In this document: piece by piece, positions 17,011-25,702 of the stretch
Layout: every line of letters begins with the position of its first letter
How positions within the stretch are numbered: position 1 is the stretch's first letter
Assembly (NCBI GenBank): GCA_947176295.1
Contig: CAMWQB010000008.1
Span: 1-41,356, forward strand
Direction of reading: 5' to 3'
Length of the DNA: 41,356 nt
Source: an uncultured Porphyromonadaceae bacterium
Lineage (GTDB): Bacteria; Bacteroidota; Bacteroidia; Bacteroidales; Muribaculaceae
Position numbers and translations under genes: made by a program
The notes under the pieces: generated by a model
What the model was told of the DNA's origin: nothing
Database searches by the model: none
Seen by the model: the letters and a program-made list of their open reading frames with translations, nothing else

Positions 17011-18465
17011 TTATTCTTTTTCTTGGGCTTTGTCCGCGCCAGCAACGATGTAGTAATCGCGGTCGATGTGGATGCCAAGTGCGTCGTATTGCGTGCCGTT
17101 GTTATCGTTGAAGATGAGGTTCAGCCCTTCGCCGCGGCCTTCCATCGTGAAGACTTTGTAGCTCACGCCACCGATGGTCTCGGTCGTGGTGCTTGTCGCG
17201 CCCGGCCAGGGGCCGAAGGCTTCCTTGTCGCCCCAGGCGTAGACGTAGAAGGCGCTCCATCCCGTCAGGTCCTGGATATACAGCTTGTAAGTCTGGCCGG
17301 GTTCTTCGGGCTCGAGTGGCTCCTCAGGCTCCGGTTCAACCGGTGCTTCGCCTTCGAGGCCGGTATATTCTTCGGGGTTCACTTCCTTGAAGCCCGTGGC
17401 CGTGAGTTCGATGTAGACGTCGCGGTCGCAGCCGAAAACAACCACGTCGTCGAACTGCTTGCCGTTGTTGTTGTTGAGGATCACGTGCTCGTTCGTGCCG
17501 ATGTTTGCCTCGCCCAGATCGAAGTAGGTGTACGTTACGCCATTGATGGCCTGTTTCCCTGTCGGGCTCATGCCGGGCCATGCTCCGTTGAGGTCGTTCA
17601 CATCGCCCCACATGTAGAGCCTCAGTTCGTCCCAACCCGTGTAGTCGGCCACGAACACGGCGAAACCGTCGTGTGTGATGTTTGCGTTCGGGTCGTAGAC
17701 CATAGCTCCCGATTCCGTGAGTTCGAGATAGATGTCGCTTTCGAGCACCACGGGGTAGTCGGGCATCTGTTTGCCATTGCCGTTGTTGTTGAAGATAAGG
17801 TTGAGCGACATTCCCTTGTTTGCCTCGCCCGTGTCGAAGTAGCTGAAGGTCGTCCCTTCGATAGTGAGCGTGCCGGTCGGACGGATGCCGGGCCAGCCGC
17901 CGAATGCTTCAGCGTCGCCGTAGGCATACATCGCCAGTTCCTCATAGCCCGAGTGGTCGAGAACATAAATCACATAGCCGTCGTGGACAACTTCGTCGGG
18001 GTTCAGAGGCTTGTCGAAATAGGCTGCCCACCGTTGCGCCGTGATGTTCAGCCGCCCTCCGAGGGCCGGGGCTTCCGTGTGGAGGATTTCTTCATTTTTC
18101 AGTGTGCGCTCCTCGCGCTGCTCCTTCGAGTAGAAGTAGTAGCCGTCGGCGAGGGTCTTCCCGTCGGCAAAATCGGCCGGATTGAGGTAGATGCCCCATT
18201 TTGCATCCGTGTCCGAAGCCTTTTCGAGCTGCCACCGCGGGTCGGAGAGGGCCCCTTCGAGGCCTCCGTTGAATTCGCCCACGATATAGAGGCGGTCGGT
18301 CGTCGACGTGCCCTGAGGCATGATCACTTCCAGGAGCTGTAGCCCCGCGCGGGTTTCGAATTGCGGCAGCTCGTGGTCGAAGATTATCTCGTCCTTGCTG
18401 CACGACCCTGCGAGTAGCACAAGCACGGCCGGAAGCAGCAGGCGGAATATATTGCGGATATTCAT
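17011..18465 (-). CDS. SusE/SusF-like starch-binding lipoprotein with three CBM26-like modules
   Basis: Surface lipoprotein (484 aa; lipobox LAGSC, Cys22) expected to hold starch at the outer membrane. After an N-terminal SusE-like domain (about 57-130, with LYIVGEFNGG) come three repeats of a CBM26-like starch-binding module: about 163-255, 266-360 and 392-476. Each has a Trp/Tyr-rich strand followed by GD, then WPG (191-193, 296-298, 420-422) and later a N-rich turn (NNNG, NNNNG, NDNNG). An acidic Glu/Pro linker (366-391) separates modules 2 and 3. The gene takes the place of both SusE and SusF of the classic system. It sits 45 bp after susD. Confidence 0.88.
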   Translation of the reverse strand: MNIRNIFRLLLPAVLVLLAGSCSKDEIIFDHELPQFETRAGLQLLEVIMPQGTSTTDRLYIVGEFNGGLEGALSDPRWQLEKASDTDAKWGIYLNPADFADGKTLADGYYFYSKEQREERTLKNEEILHTEAPALGGRLNITAQRWAAYFDKPLNPDEVVHDGYVIYVLDHSGYEELAMYAYGDAEAFGGWPGIRPTGTLTIEGTTFSYFDTGEANKGMSLNLIFNNNGNGKQMPDYPVVLESDIYLELTESGAMVYDPNANITHDGFAVFVADYTGWDELRLYMWGDVNDLNGAWPGMSPTGKQAINGVTYTYFDLGEANIGTNEHVILNNNNGKQFDDVVVFGCDRDVYIELTATGFKEVNPEEYTGLEGEAPVEPEPEEPLEPEEPGQTYKLYIQDLTGWSAFYVYAWGDKEAFGPWPGATSTTTETIGGVSYKVFTMEGRGEGLNLIFNDNNGTQYDALGIHIDRDYYIVAGADKAQEKE

Positions 18466-18510
18466 CTTTATGTCTGTTTTTGAGTTGGTAGGGAAAAGGG
18501 TGAGCTTGGC

Positions 18511-20301
18511 TTAATAGTTGGGGTTTTGGATAAGGCCCGGATTCACCATAAGCGCGGCCTGGGGCAGGGGATACCATTCATATTTCCGGTCGCGCTTCGC
18601 GGGCAGCTCGCGGTCGGTTTCCGACGCGCGCCCGAAGAACCACCACTGGCCCTGCGTGAACTTGTCGAAGCGGCGTAGATCCGTACGCCGGCGCCGACCT
18701 TCGTTCAGGAATTCAAGGCCCCATTCGCTCAGCATCCAGTCGGCATCGAAGTTCTTGAAAGCCGGTCCGGGCTTCTGGCATTCCGAGGCATCGGCGAAGT
18801 AGCGTTCGCGCACCTTGTTCACCAGGTCGCGCGCCCCGTTGCTGTCGCCGGCGCGCAGACGGCATTCTGCCAGCGTGTAGTAGACCTCGGCAAGGCGGAA
18901 TTCAACTTCGTCGATGTCGCGCCAGTCAAATCCGGTGGCCTCGGGGTAGAGGGGATACTTCAGCACACGCAGACCGGAGTTGGTCTCGCCCCAGCGGGGG
19001 CTCATCACGGTCTCGAGCGCGCGGCCCAGATTCAGGAAGGTGCCCACCTGGTCCACATACACCAGGGGCTTGTCCTGGCGGTCGGCATCCGCAGGTATCA
19101 CCGATCCGTCCGTGTAGTTCAGCATCGCGCCGGCCAGGAACATTCCCTGATAGTTGCCGGCGTCGTCGCACGAGAAGTTTTGCTTGCGGATATCCTTGTC
19201 GTTCATGCGGTCCCAGACGCCTCCGAGGCGGTCGCCGTAGTCGAAGATAAAGCTCCGGGGATTGTCGGTGCCCCCGTTGGGCTGCACATTGCCCGAATTG
19301 TCCTTCGATGGCACGAGTATCGTGCAGTTCCAGCCCGACTGGCTCCAGGCTCCCCCGGCGATGTCGCCGTAGTTGTAGGGAAGGAAGGGCGTGTTGCGGT
19401 TGTTGTTGGTGATTTTGCCGTCCTCCATAGCGAAGGCGAAGACCACCTCGGGGCACGATGCATTGTTCATCCCGAAAATGTCGCGGTAGTCGCCTGCCAG
19501 CTCGTAGCTGCCGAAGGCGCCGCTGAGAATTTCATCGCAGAGCGTGGCGCACTCGCTGTAGCGGGGTGTCCCCGTGAAGACTTCCGAGTTCAGCAGAAGG
19601 CGCATCTTCAGCATCCTGTTGGTCATGCGGTTCATTCGGTTGCGCGTTGCGCCCGAGCCGCTTTCCATTGCCAGGTCCTCGTAGCAGTCGTCGAGCTCGT
19701 CCACGATAAACTGCCACACGGTGTTGCAGCCCGTGGCGAAGTCGCTCGCTGCCGACCCGGGAATCGTGCCGTCGTTCACGGTATTCAGCGGTAGCACCCC
19801 GCCCCAGAGCTCGAAGTTGTTGTAGTAGGCCCAGGCACGCATCGTGCGCACTTCGGCAATGTAAGCCGCCATGCGCTCGGGCCTCATCCGCAGCTCCGCG
19901 GGGTCGAGGCTTTCGAGGTCGGCGATCAGCGTATTGCAGAGGCCGATGGTCTCCCACGCATGCTCCCATGCGCTGCGCACGATTTTCGACTCCGAGTTCC
20001 ACGTGTGCGTAGACAGCACGAATTTCTCGGCTTCGTCGTAGCCCCAGGCGCCGCCGTTCCACGACCGCCATGCTATCTGGTCGGCAGGAAACTCGTTCAG
20101 ATACCAGAAATATTCCAGAAACCCGCTCGCTGCGGAACTGTAGATGGAAGCTACCGCGCCCTTCACGCTGTTCTCGTCCTGATAGTAGACCGAGGCGTCG
20201 ATGGCATCGAATGTCTTTTCGGAAAGGTCGGTGCAAGAAGCCGCGCCCAATCCCATGGCGGCGGCAAGGACCGCTCCGCCTATGTATTTTATTGCTTGCA
20301 T
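18511..20301 (-). CDS. susD: SusD/RagB-family nutrient-binding outer membrane lipoprotein
   Basis: Lipoprotein (596 aa; lipobox ending in Cys23 within GAASC) forming the lid over the SusC transporter and binding glycan at the surface. Typical SusD features: helical TPR-like regions (about 90-260, MRAWAYYNNFELWGGVLPL), a variable middle binding region, and the C-terminal signature from the RagB/SusD domain: FRLAEVYYTLAECRLRAGD near 465-485, then WGLEFLNEGRRRRTDLRRF and the ending WYPLPQAALMVNPGLIQNPNY-like closing motif. It is 43 bp downstream of susC, the normal order. The starch assignment comes from the locus (GH13, GH97, CBM26). Confidence 0.95.
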   Translation of the reverse strand: MQAIKYIGGAVLAAAMGLGAASCTDLSEKTFDAIDASVYYQDENSVKGAVASIYSSAASGFLEYFWYLNEFPADQIAWRSWNGGAWGYDEAEKFVLSTHTWNSESKIVRSAWEHAWETIGLCNTLIADLESLDPAELRMRPERMAAYIAEVRTMRAWAYYNNFELWGGVLPLNTVNDGTIPGSAASDFATGCNTVWQFIVDELDDCYEDLAMESGSGATRNRMNRMTNRMLKMRLLLNSEVFTGTPRYSECATLCDEILSGAFGSYELAGDYRDIFGMNNASCPEVVFAFAMEDGKITNNNRNTPFLPYNYGDIAGGAWSQSGWNCTILVPSKDNSGNVQPNGGTDNPRSFIFDYGDRLGGVWDRMNDKDIRKQNFSCDDAGNYQGMFLAGAMLNYTDGSVIPADADRQDKPLVYVDQVGTFLNLGRALETVMSPRWGETNSGLRVLKYPLYPEATGFDWRDIDEVEFRLAEVYYTLAECRLRAGDSNGARDLVNKVRERYFADASECQKPGPAFKNFDADWMLSEWGLEFLNEGRRRRTDLRRFDKFTQGQWWFFGRASETDRELPAKRDRKYEWYPLPQAALMVNPGLIQNPNY

Positions 20302-20344
20302 GATATTTTGCTTGTTGGTAAGAAGTGTGGGTCGTCTTGGTGGT

Positions 20345-23308
20345 TTAGCGGAATCGGAGGGTTACCCCCAGGCTCACCTGCGTGGCCGTGGGATAGGCGC
20401 TCGACACGTCCACACCCGGAGTGATGCCCGTGGAGCTTACGATCGACGGATCATTGCCGCTGTAGCCCGTGATGGTAAAGAGATTCTTGGCCGAGAGATA
20501 CACCCGGAGATTGTCCAAAACCTTCGATCGAAGTGGCACGGTGTAGCCGAGCGTTACATTGTCGAGCTTGAAGTAGTCGCCCTTCTCAAGGAAGTAGCTC
20601 GAGATCACGCCGCCGCCGGTGTGGACATCGCGGTCCTTGAGATAGGCGCTCCGCAGCACGTTATCCGAGCCCGAGCCCTGCAGCCCCATGCCGTAGCGAC
20701 GCATGTTGAAGATCTCGAAGCCGAAGGCCCCGCGGAAGGCGATGTTCAGGTCGAAGTTGTTCCATCTCAGGCTGTTGCTCCACGACAGGAAGTGCGATGG
20801 CGTGCCGTTGCCTATGTAGCGCTTGTCGTTCGGGTCGGCGCTAGAGGCCTGGATGGCTTCGCCCTCGGCGTTGTATATCAGCATGTTGTGGTCTTCGTCG
20901 TAGCCTGCATATTCATAGCCGTAGAACTGGCCCACCCGGCCCCCTTCCTGCAGGCGGAAGAAATATTCGCTCGTGCCCACCCCCGGCTTCTGATAGAGGT
21001 CGAGGTAGGAGGCCTGGTAGATGTCGTTCGAGAGCTTCGTCAGCTTCGTCGTGCCGTAGGAGTAGTTGATGCCCGTGGTATATTTCACCGGGCCGCTTAC
21101 CACTACGTCGCCCGTGAGGCTCACTTCCACGCCGGTGTTCTTCACCGTGCCCACGTTCACCAGGATCGTCGGATACACAAAGGGTGGCTGCGGCGCCGTA
21201 TAGTTGTAGAGAAGGTCCTGAGAGCGGCGGTCGAAATATTCCACCGACCCGTAGAAGCGGTTCCAGAGCATGAAGTCAACGCCATAGTTCGTGCTGGTGC
21301 TCTTCTCCCAGCCAAGTAGTGGATTGGCATTGTTCGAGGGGCGGTAGCCCGTTGTCCACACCCCGTCGATAAGGTAGTTGCCCGACGAGGAGTAGGTGGC
21401 CAGCGACTGATAGGCATTGAAGTCCGAGCGGCCGGTTACGCCGTAGGAGAAGCGCGGCTTAAGGCTCTGCACCACATGGGCGTAGTCGGCCATGAACGGA
21501 GCGCGTGCCATTTCCCATGCGATAGACGCTGCCGGGAAGTAACCCCACTTCTTGTCGGCGCCGAATTTTGTGGAGCCTTCGTAGCGGAGCGAAGCCGAGG
21601 CTATGATAATGCTCCGCCAGGAGTAGTTCGCGCGCCCGAAGAAGCCCACGAGGGTCGACTCGCTCTTACCGGCATACATCACGGCTTTGCCTTCCGTCAA
21701 GTAGGAGCCGGAGCCTATGCCGTGCCAGAGGGGATTGTCGAAGGTGAAGTTGTTGTTCTGCTCGAACATCTGTTCCCAGTTGTTCCGCTCGTAGCTGTAG
21801 CCACCCACAAACTTGAAGTCGTGGTCGCCGCTCTGGAAGCCGTAGTTGGCAATCCATTCCACAGAGTTGGTCCACCATTTCTGATACCCGATGCTCGCGC
21901 GCCCGGCGTAGCCGCCCCAGTACGATTCGCCCGAATTCGACGGAGTGTAGTAGTCGCTCTTCAGGTCGTTGTAGTTATACGAATAGGAGAGCGTTGTGCT
22001 CACGGTGTGCTTGTCGTTGTGCCAGATGTTGTAGCGCACGTCGGCAGTGCCCAGCAGGTAGGTGCGGTTGCCCTGCGACGTGTTCACCATCAGCTGCTGA
22101 TAGGGGTTGCGGATATCCGTCGGCGACGTGGGCTGGTAGTAGGAGCCGTCCTCGTTGTAGACAGGCAGAGTAGGATTCATTCCCAGGGCCGTGTCGAACA
22201 TCCCGTCGTCACCCCAGTCTTCCTTCACCTTACGGGCGTAGAGGCTCGTGGAGATGCGCAGATGGTTGTCGAGCGTGTTGGCGCTAACGGCCGCGCGGCC
22301 GCCGAACTCTTCGCGCTTGCTCACGATGTCCAGGCCGTTGGCGCGCTTGTAGTTGATGGAGGCGCTGTAGTAGCCGCCGTCCTTCAAGGCGCCGTCGATG
22401 CTAAGATATTGGTTCGTGTCATATGAATATTTGCGCGTGATTAGGCCGTACCAGTCCGTGGAGTATCCATAATCATTTCCGCGGCGGCTGCGACGCCATT
22501 CTTCCGGCGAGAGAACATCCGGGCCGCCTTTCGCAATGCCCAAGGCGGCATAGCTGTCGTAGGTTACGACGGGGCGCCCGCCGTCCTCACCGCTGCCTTT
22601 TTTTGTCGTTATGAGAATCACGCCGTTGGCGCCGCGGGTGCCATAGATGGCGGCCGAGGCCGCATCCTTGAGCACCGACATGGATTCGATATCCTGAGGC
22701 GCGAGTGTGCGGATGTCGCCGCCGGCAACGCCGTCAATTACAATCAGAGGTCCGTTTCCGGCAGTGATGGAGGTGGCGCCGCGCACCTGCAGGGCCGACG
22801 AGCCGTTGGGGTTCGCACCTGCTGTGGTAGACACGTTGAGGCCTGCCACCTTGCCCGAGAGCATCTCCATGGCGTTGTTCATGGCCCCTTGCTGGAAGTC
22901 GTCCTTGTTCACCTGCACGATAGAGCTTGACAGCTCCTTGCGGCTCAGAGAGCCATAGCCCACGACCACAACTTCGTCGAGGAGTTCATTGTCCTCGCGC
23001 ATCACAACGTCGACGATCGCGCGGCCGCGAACCGCTTCTTCCGTCGGTTCGAAGCCTACGTATGAAAAGAGGAGTGTGGCCTGGTCATCCACTGTCGGGA
23101 GGGTGTAATGTCCGTCGATGTCGGTGGTTACTCCCGTAGCCTGACCTTTCACGGTTACGCTCACGCCTATGAGCGCTTCCCCGGTCGGGTCGGTAACGGT
23201 GCCGCTCACGCTGATTGTCGCGGCCCCCGCGATCGGCGTCATGGCCAGCGCAAAAAGCCCTATGAGGGCAAGGGCGAATGCGCGGAGCTTACTGCTTGGT
23301 TTTTTCAT
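20345..23308 (-). CDS. susC: SusC/RagA-family TonB-linked outer membrane transporter
   Basis: TonB-dependent barrel (987 aa) that imports oligosaccharides together with SusD. I chose the ATG at 23308, which starts a signal peptide ending near IAGAA; upstream codons in frame give only a hydrophilic extension. A carboxypeptidase-regulatory-like beta-sandwich (about 32-105, SVSGTVTDPTGEALIGVSV) is followed by the TonB-box-like segment DEVVVVGYG (111-119), the plug (about 120-235, IDGVAGGD and ASAAIYGTRGANGVILITTKKG signature) and the 22-strand barrel ending in VSLGVTLRFR. It is the first gene of the locus. The starch or glycogen specificity is inferred from neighbours. Confidence 0.96.
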   Translation of the reverse strand: MKKPSSKLRAFALALIGLFALAMTPIAGAATISVSGTVTDPTGEALIGVSVTVKGQATGVTTDIDGHYTLPTVDDQATLLFSYVGFEPTEEAVRGRAIVDVVMREDNELLDEVVVVGYGSLSRKELSSSIVQVNKDDFQQGAMNNAMEMLSGKVAGLNVSTTAGANPNGSSALQVRGATSITAGNGPLIVIDGVAGGDIRTLAPQDIESMSVLKDAASAAIYGTRGANGVILITTKKGSGEDGGRPVVTYDSYAALGIAKGGPDVLSPEEWRRSRRGNDYGYSTDWYGLITRKYSYDTNQYLSIDGALKDGGYYSASINYKRANGLDIVSKREEFGGRAAVSANTLDNHLRISTSLYARKVKEDWGDDGMFDTALGMNPTLPVYNEDGSYYQPTSPTDIRNPYQQLMVNTSQGNRTYLLGTADVRYNIWHNDKHTVSTTLSYSYNYNDLKSDYYTPSNSGESYWGGYAGRASIGYQKWWTNSVEWIANYGFQSGDHDFKFVGGYSYERNNWEQMFEQNNNFTFDNPLWHGIGSGSYLTEGKAVMYAGKSESTLVGFFGRANYSWRSIIIASASLRYEGSTKFGADKKWGYFPAASIAWEMARAPFMADYAHVVQSLKPRFSYGVTGRSDFNAYQSLATYSSSGNYLIDGVWTTGYRPSNNANPLLGWEKSTSTNYGVDFMLWNRFYGSVEYFDRRSQDLLYNYTAPQPPFVYPTILVNVGTVKNTGVEVSLTGDVVVSGPVKYTTGINYSYGTTKLTKLSNDIYQASYLDLYQKPGVGTSEYFFRLQEGGRVGQFYGYEYAGYDEDHNMLIYNAEGEAIQASSADPNDKRYIGNGTPSHFLSWSNSLRWNNFDLNIAFRGAFGFEIFNMRRYGMGLQGSGSDNVLRSAYLKDRDVHTGGGVISSYFLEKGDYFKLDNVTLGYTVPLRSKVLDNLRVYLSAKNLFTITGYSGNDPSIVSSTGITPGVDVSSAYPTATQVSLGVTLRFR

Positions 23309-23350
23309 GGGTAGATATGTTTTGATGATTGATTTTGCTTTCGGCTTTTG

Positions 23351-23382
23351 CAAAATTCATCATCTTTTCCTGCTCCCGCAAG
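23351..23382 (-). promoter_or_regulatory. Possible sus operon promoter
   Basis: On the minus strand CTTG (23382-23379), 20 nt, then GAATTTTG (23358-23351). Each half is one base from the Bacteroidetes consensus (TTTG and TAnnTTTG), as might suit a regulated promoter. The implied leader to the susC ATG is about 40 nt. Confidence 0.4.
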
Positions 23383-23410
23383 TCTATCAAGTGAAAATCT
23401 AAATCTTTCA

Positions 23411-23448
23411 AAAATAAAAAACGCTGAATTTCAGACGAAATCCAGCGT
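23411..23448 (-). terminator. Intrinsic terminator after the GT2 gene
   Basis: Stem of 11 positions with one mismatch (23421-23431 with 23438-23448, loop of 6 nt). On the minus strand it is followed by TTTTTTATTTTTG. It lies 22 nt after the glycosyltransferase stop and separates it from the sus operon. Confidence 0.85.
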
Positions 23449-23469
23449 CGGTAGTTGCAAATAATCTAA

Positions 23470-24657
23470 TTATGTCCATGTATAATTTCGCTGTTTCCCC
23501 AGCCTCGAGCGTAGGAGAAAAGCGATTTTGCGCACGGGATATGTCATGCTCAGCCAGGGCAGCGTCAGGCACAGGCGCCGCGATTGCAGAGCCTTCATCG
23601 CCCCTCGCCACACGGCCACATCCATGCCCCACATCCCGAGCATCATCACAAGGCCCGCGCAGGCCGGGAAGAGATTGGGCAGAGCCGCTATCCCCGCCCA
23701 GATGGCCAGGCCAAGGGCAGCCAGCTGGAGCCAGCCCGTCAGCGACGCCAGGAAGAAGGGCCTCCGGCTGATGAAACTCTCCGTGAAGCTCCGGCGGATC
23801 ATCCTTTCGCGGAAAAGCCGGGGCGAATTGCCCTCGCGGAGATACACGAGCGAATCGGGCGACAGCTCAACGGCCGTGTTCTCGCCCGTCGCTATCTCGC
23901 TCACGAAGATGTCGTCGTCGCCGTAATGCAGGTTCAGCGAGCGGGCGAAGCCGCTGTTTTTCAAGAAAAGCTCCTTGCGGTAGGCAAGGTTGTATTCTAC
24001 TCCGCGGAAGGGCTTCCCGGCCAGGGCCGGTGCAAGCCACCGGGCGCTCTCGGCCACATAATCGAAGGCTCGGCGCCGTTTGCCGGGGCGGTCGTCCTCC
24101 TCGGGGTCGATGGCGGCGAAGCCCAGGACCACTCCCGTCGGCGAGCCGGGGCGGAAATGCCGCGTCAGTGAGCTCAGCCAGTGCGGCGAAGGAATGTCTA
24201 CGGCCGTGGTTGTCAGCGCCAACACCCCGTATCGCGCAGCCTTTACCCCCAAGGTCACGCCCAACTTCTTTCGGCTCAGATTGCGCACGCCGTCGGGCGT
24301 CGACGTGAGGTAGAGATTGGGATGGCTCGCTCTCAGCATGCTCACAACATCGCGGATGTCAGGGCTTTCCCCCTCGTTCACCACTATTATTTCGTATGGC
24401 CCGGGATAGTCCTGCCCCAGAAGCGAATGAAGCAGTCGCTCGAGATTCTCGGGATCGTCCTGGGAGTAGACTATTACCGAGCAGGCCTCGCGTGTGGCGC
24501 CTTCGTCTTCGGCCTGAGGCAGCGATGCGCGTTCCACGGCGCGTATCACCGTGCGGGTGCGCAACAGATAGATCAGGCCCACACAAACTATGCAGAAAGC
24601 CGTCAGCGCGAGTAGCACGAGAATTTCGCGCGGAATATCGAAAGTGAATGTGAACAT
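23470..24657 (-). CDS. Membrane-bound family 2 glycosyltransferase
   Basis: GT2-type glycosyltransferase (395 aa) with an N-terminal membrane segment (about 11-33), a cytosolic GT-A domain (about 58-280) and two or three C-terminal membrane segments (about 303-365). The nucleotide-binding strand (CSVIVYSQDDPENLERLLHSL) and the acceptor-site motifs GVEYNLAYRKELF (219-231) and GDDD (246-249) fit. The position where relatives usually have a DxD metal motif reads TTTAVD (149-154), so the usual first acidic residue appears to be missing. It is likely to add sugars to an envelope polymer or lipid, but donor and acceptor are unknown. It is transcribed alone, with its own -7 box and terminator. Confidence 0.85.
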   Translation of the reverse strand: MFTFTFDIPREILVLLALTAFCIVCVGLIYLLRTRTVIRAVERASLPQAEDEGATREACSVIVYSQDDPENLERLLHSLLGQDYPGPYEIIVVNEGESPDIRDVVSMLRASHPNLYLTSTPDGVRNLSRKKLGVTLGVKAARYGVLALTTTAVDIPSPHWLSSLTRHFRPGSPTGVVLGFAAIDPEEDDRPGKRRRAFDYVAESARWLAPALAGKPFRGVEYNLAYRKELFLKNSGFARSLNLHYGDDDIFVSEIATGENTAVELSPDSLVYLREGNSPRLFRERMIRRSFTESFISRRPFFLASLTGWLQLAALGLAIWAGIAALPNLFPACAGLVMMLGMWGMDVAVWRGAMKALQSRRLCLTLPWLSMTYPVRKIAFLLRSRLGKQRNYTWT

Positions 24658-24697
24658 ATTGTGGTGCTGGAGTAGAAGTTGGCTTGTTTTCAGTCTG

Positions 24698-24705
24698 CAA
24701 AATTA
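24698..24705 (-). promoter_or_regulatory. -7 box of the GT2 gene
   Basis: The minus strand reads TAATTTTG, a perfect TAnnTTTG, 40 nt before the GT2 start codon. No clear -33 TTTG is present at the usual distance. Confidence 0.55.
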
Positions 24706-24790
24706 TCAAAATCCCTCAATACTTCGCCCCCTTTTTGGTTCCTTTTTACCAAAAAAAGATTCCCCGTTTTACAAAGCCTCTAAAAAACAA

Positions 24791-24812
24791 TCGGTTGTCT
24801 CACGACAACCGA
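24791..24812. other. Nine-bp hairpin upstream of rprY
   Basis: Perfect stem TCGGTTGTC/GACAACCGA (24791-24799 and 24804-24812) with a TCAC loop. On the minus strand it is followed by TTGTTTTTT, so it could stop transcription running leftwards; on the plus strand it would lie in the leader of rprY. Its right arm overlaps the repeated element at 24806. Confidence 0.55.
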
Positions 24813-24828
24813 CAATCATTAGCCTTAA
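24806..24828 (+). repeat. Repeated 21-nt element, copy A (before rprY)
   Basis: CAACCGACAAT, then CA, then TTAGCCTTAA. The same two blocks occur without the CA at 27245-27265, just after rprX. The copy lies about 160 nt before the rprY start and directly before a short in-frame ORF beginning ATGAAAAAACAC at 24839. Role unknown. Confidence 0.7.
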
Positions 24829-24985
24829 ATCTATTACCATGAAAAAACACAGTGCAAATACTTGTTTGAATATAATACGCCCGCGTTCGGCAAAAAGTTT
24901 TACAGAGATGTATGCTTTAAAGTTTTTTAACACTATTAATCATATTAAATTCGTAATTTCGCATCGCAATATATTCAAATTCAAT

Positions 24986-25702
24986 ATGAACGCCAAGATA
25001 TTAGTAATAGACGACGAAGAAGCACTGTGCGAAATCCTGAAATTCAACCTCGAAAAGGAAGGATACGAAGTGGACACTGCATATAGCGCTGAGGAGGCTC
25101 TGGACATGGACCTCCGTCCGTACTCTCTTTTCATCGTGGACATCATGATGGAGCATCTCAGCGGTTTTGATTTTGCAAAGCGTGTCCGAAACGTTACGGA
25201 CACCGAAAACACTCCCATCCTCTTCTGCTCCGCTATGAGCGATGAAGACTGTGTCGTGATGGGACTTAACATCGGTGGCGACGACTACGTTACCAAGCCG
25301 TTCGTCATCGGCGAGGTCCTCGCCCGCGTGCGTGCCCTCCTTCGCCGCTCAGCCAAACAGGCCGCCGCTGCCGCTGTCGAAGTCGACGTTCAGGAAAATC
25401 TCGAGGCCGACGTCGTTTTCAAAGGCCTGCGTATCGACCGAAACGACAAGACTGTCCATCTCGACGGCCGGGAAATCCAGCTCACACGCAAGGAATACGA
25501 CCTCCTGCTCTACTTCCTCACTCATCGCAATCGAATCTATTCCCGCGCCGAAATCATCGAGAAGGTGTGGGGCAACGATGTCGTGGTGTCCGACCGCACA
25601 ATCGACACTAACATTACCCGCCTGCGTGGCAAAATCGGCGAATACTCCAACTACATAGTTACCCGTCAAGGATTTGGCTATGGCTTCAAAGAGGCGAATT
25701 AG
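24986..25702 (+). CDS. rprY: OmpR-family response regulator RprY
   Basis: DNA-binding response regulator (238 aa). Receiver domain 3-118: acidic pair D9/D10, phosphorylated D52 in FIVDIMM, S82, Y101 and K104 in DDYVTKPF. Winged-helix effector domain about 140-236, with IQLTRKEYDLLLYFLTHRNRIYSRAEII and the closing VTRQGFGYGF. I chose the ATG at 24986 because the receiver fold begins three residues later; the frame is open further upstream, including an ATG at 24839, but that extension has no domain. The histidine kinase gene overlaps its 3' end by 23 bp. The RprX/RprY name is by resemblance to the Bacteroides system. Confidence 0.9.
   Translation: MNAKILVIDDEEALCEILKFNLEKEGYEVDTAYSAEEALDMDLRPYSLFIVDIMMEHLSGFDFAKRVRNVTDTENTPILFCSAMSDEDCVVMGLNIGGDDYVTKPFVIGEVLARVRALLRRSAKQAAAAAVEVDVQENLEADVVFKGLRIDRNDKTVHLDGREIQLTRKEYDLLLYFLTHRNRIYSRAEIIEKVWGNDVVVSDRTIDTNITRLRGKIGEYSNYIVTRQGFGYGFKEAN

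Noticed and set aside
24590-24985. Long N-terminal extension of RprY
   Set aside because: It overlaps the GT2 start and its promoter on the other strand and adds no domain; the receiver fold starts right after the ATG at 24986.
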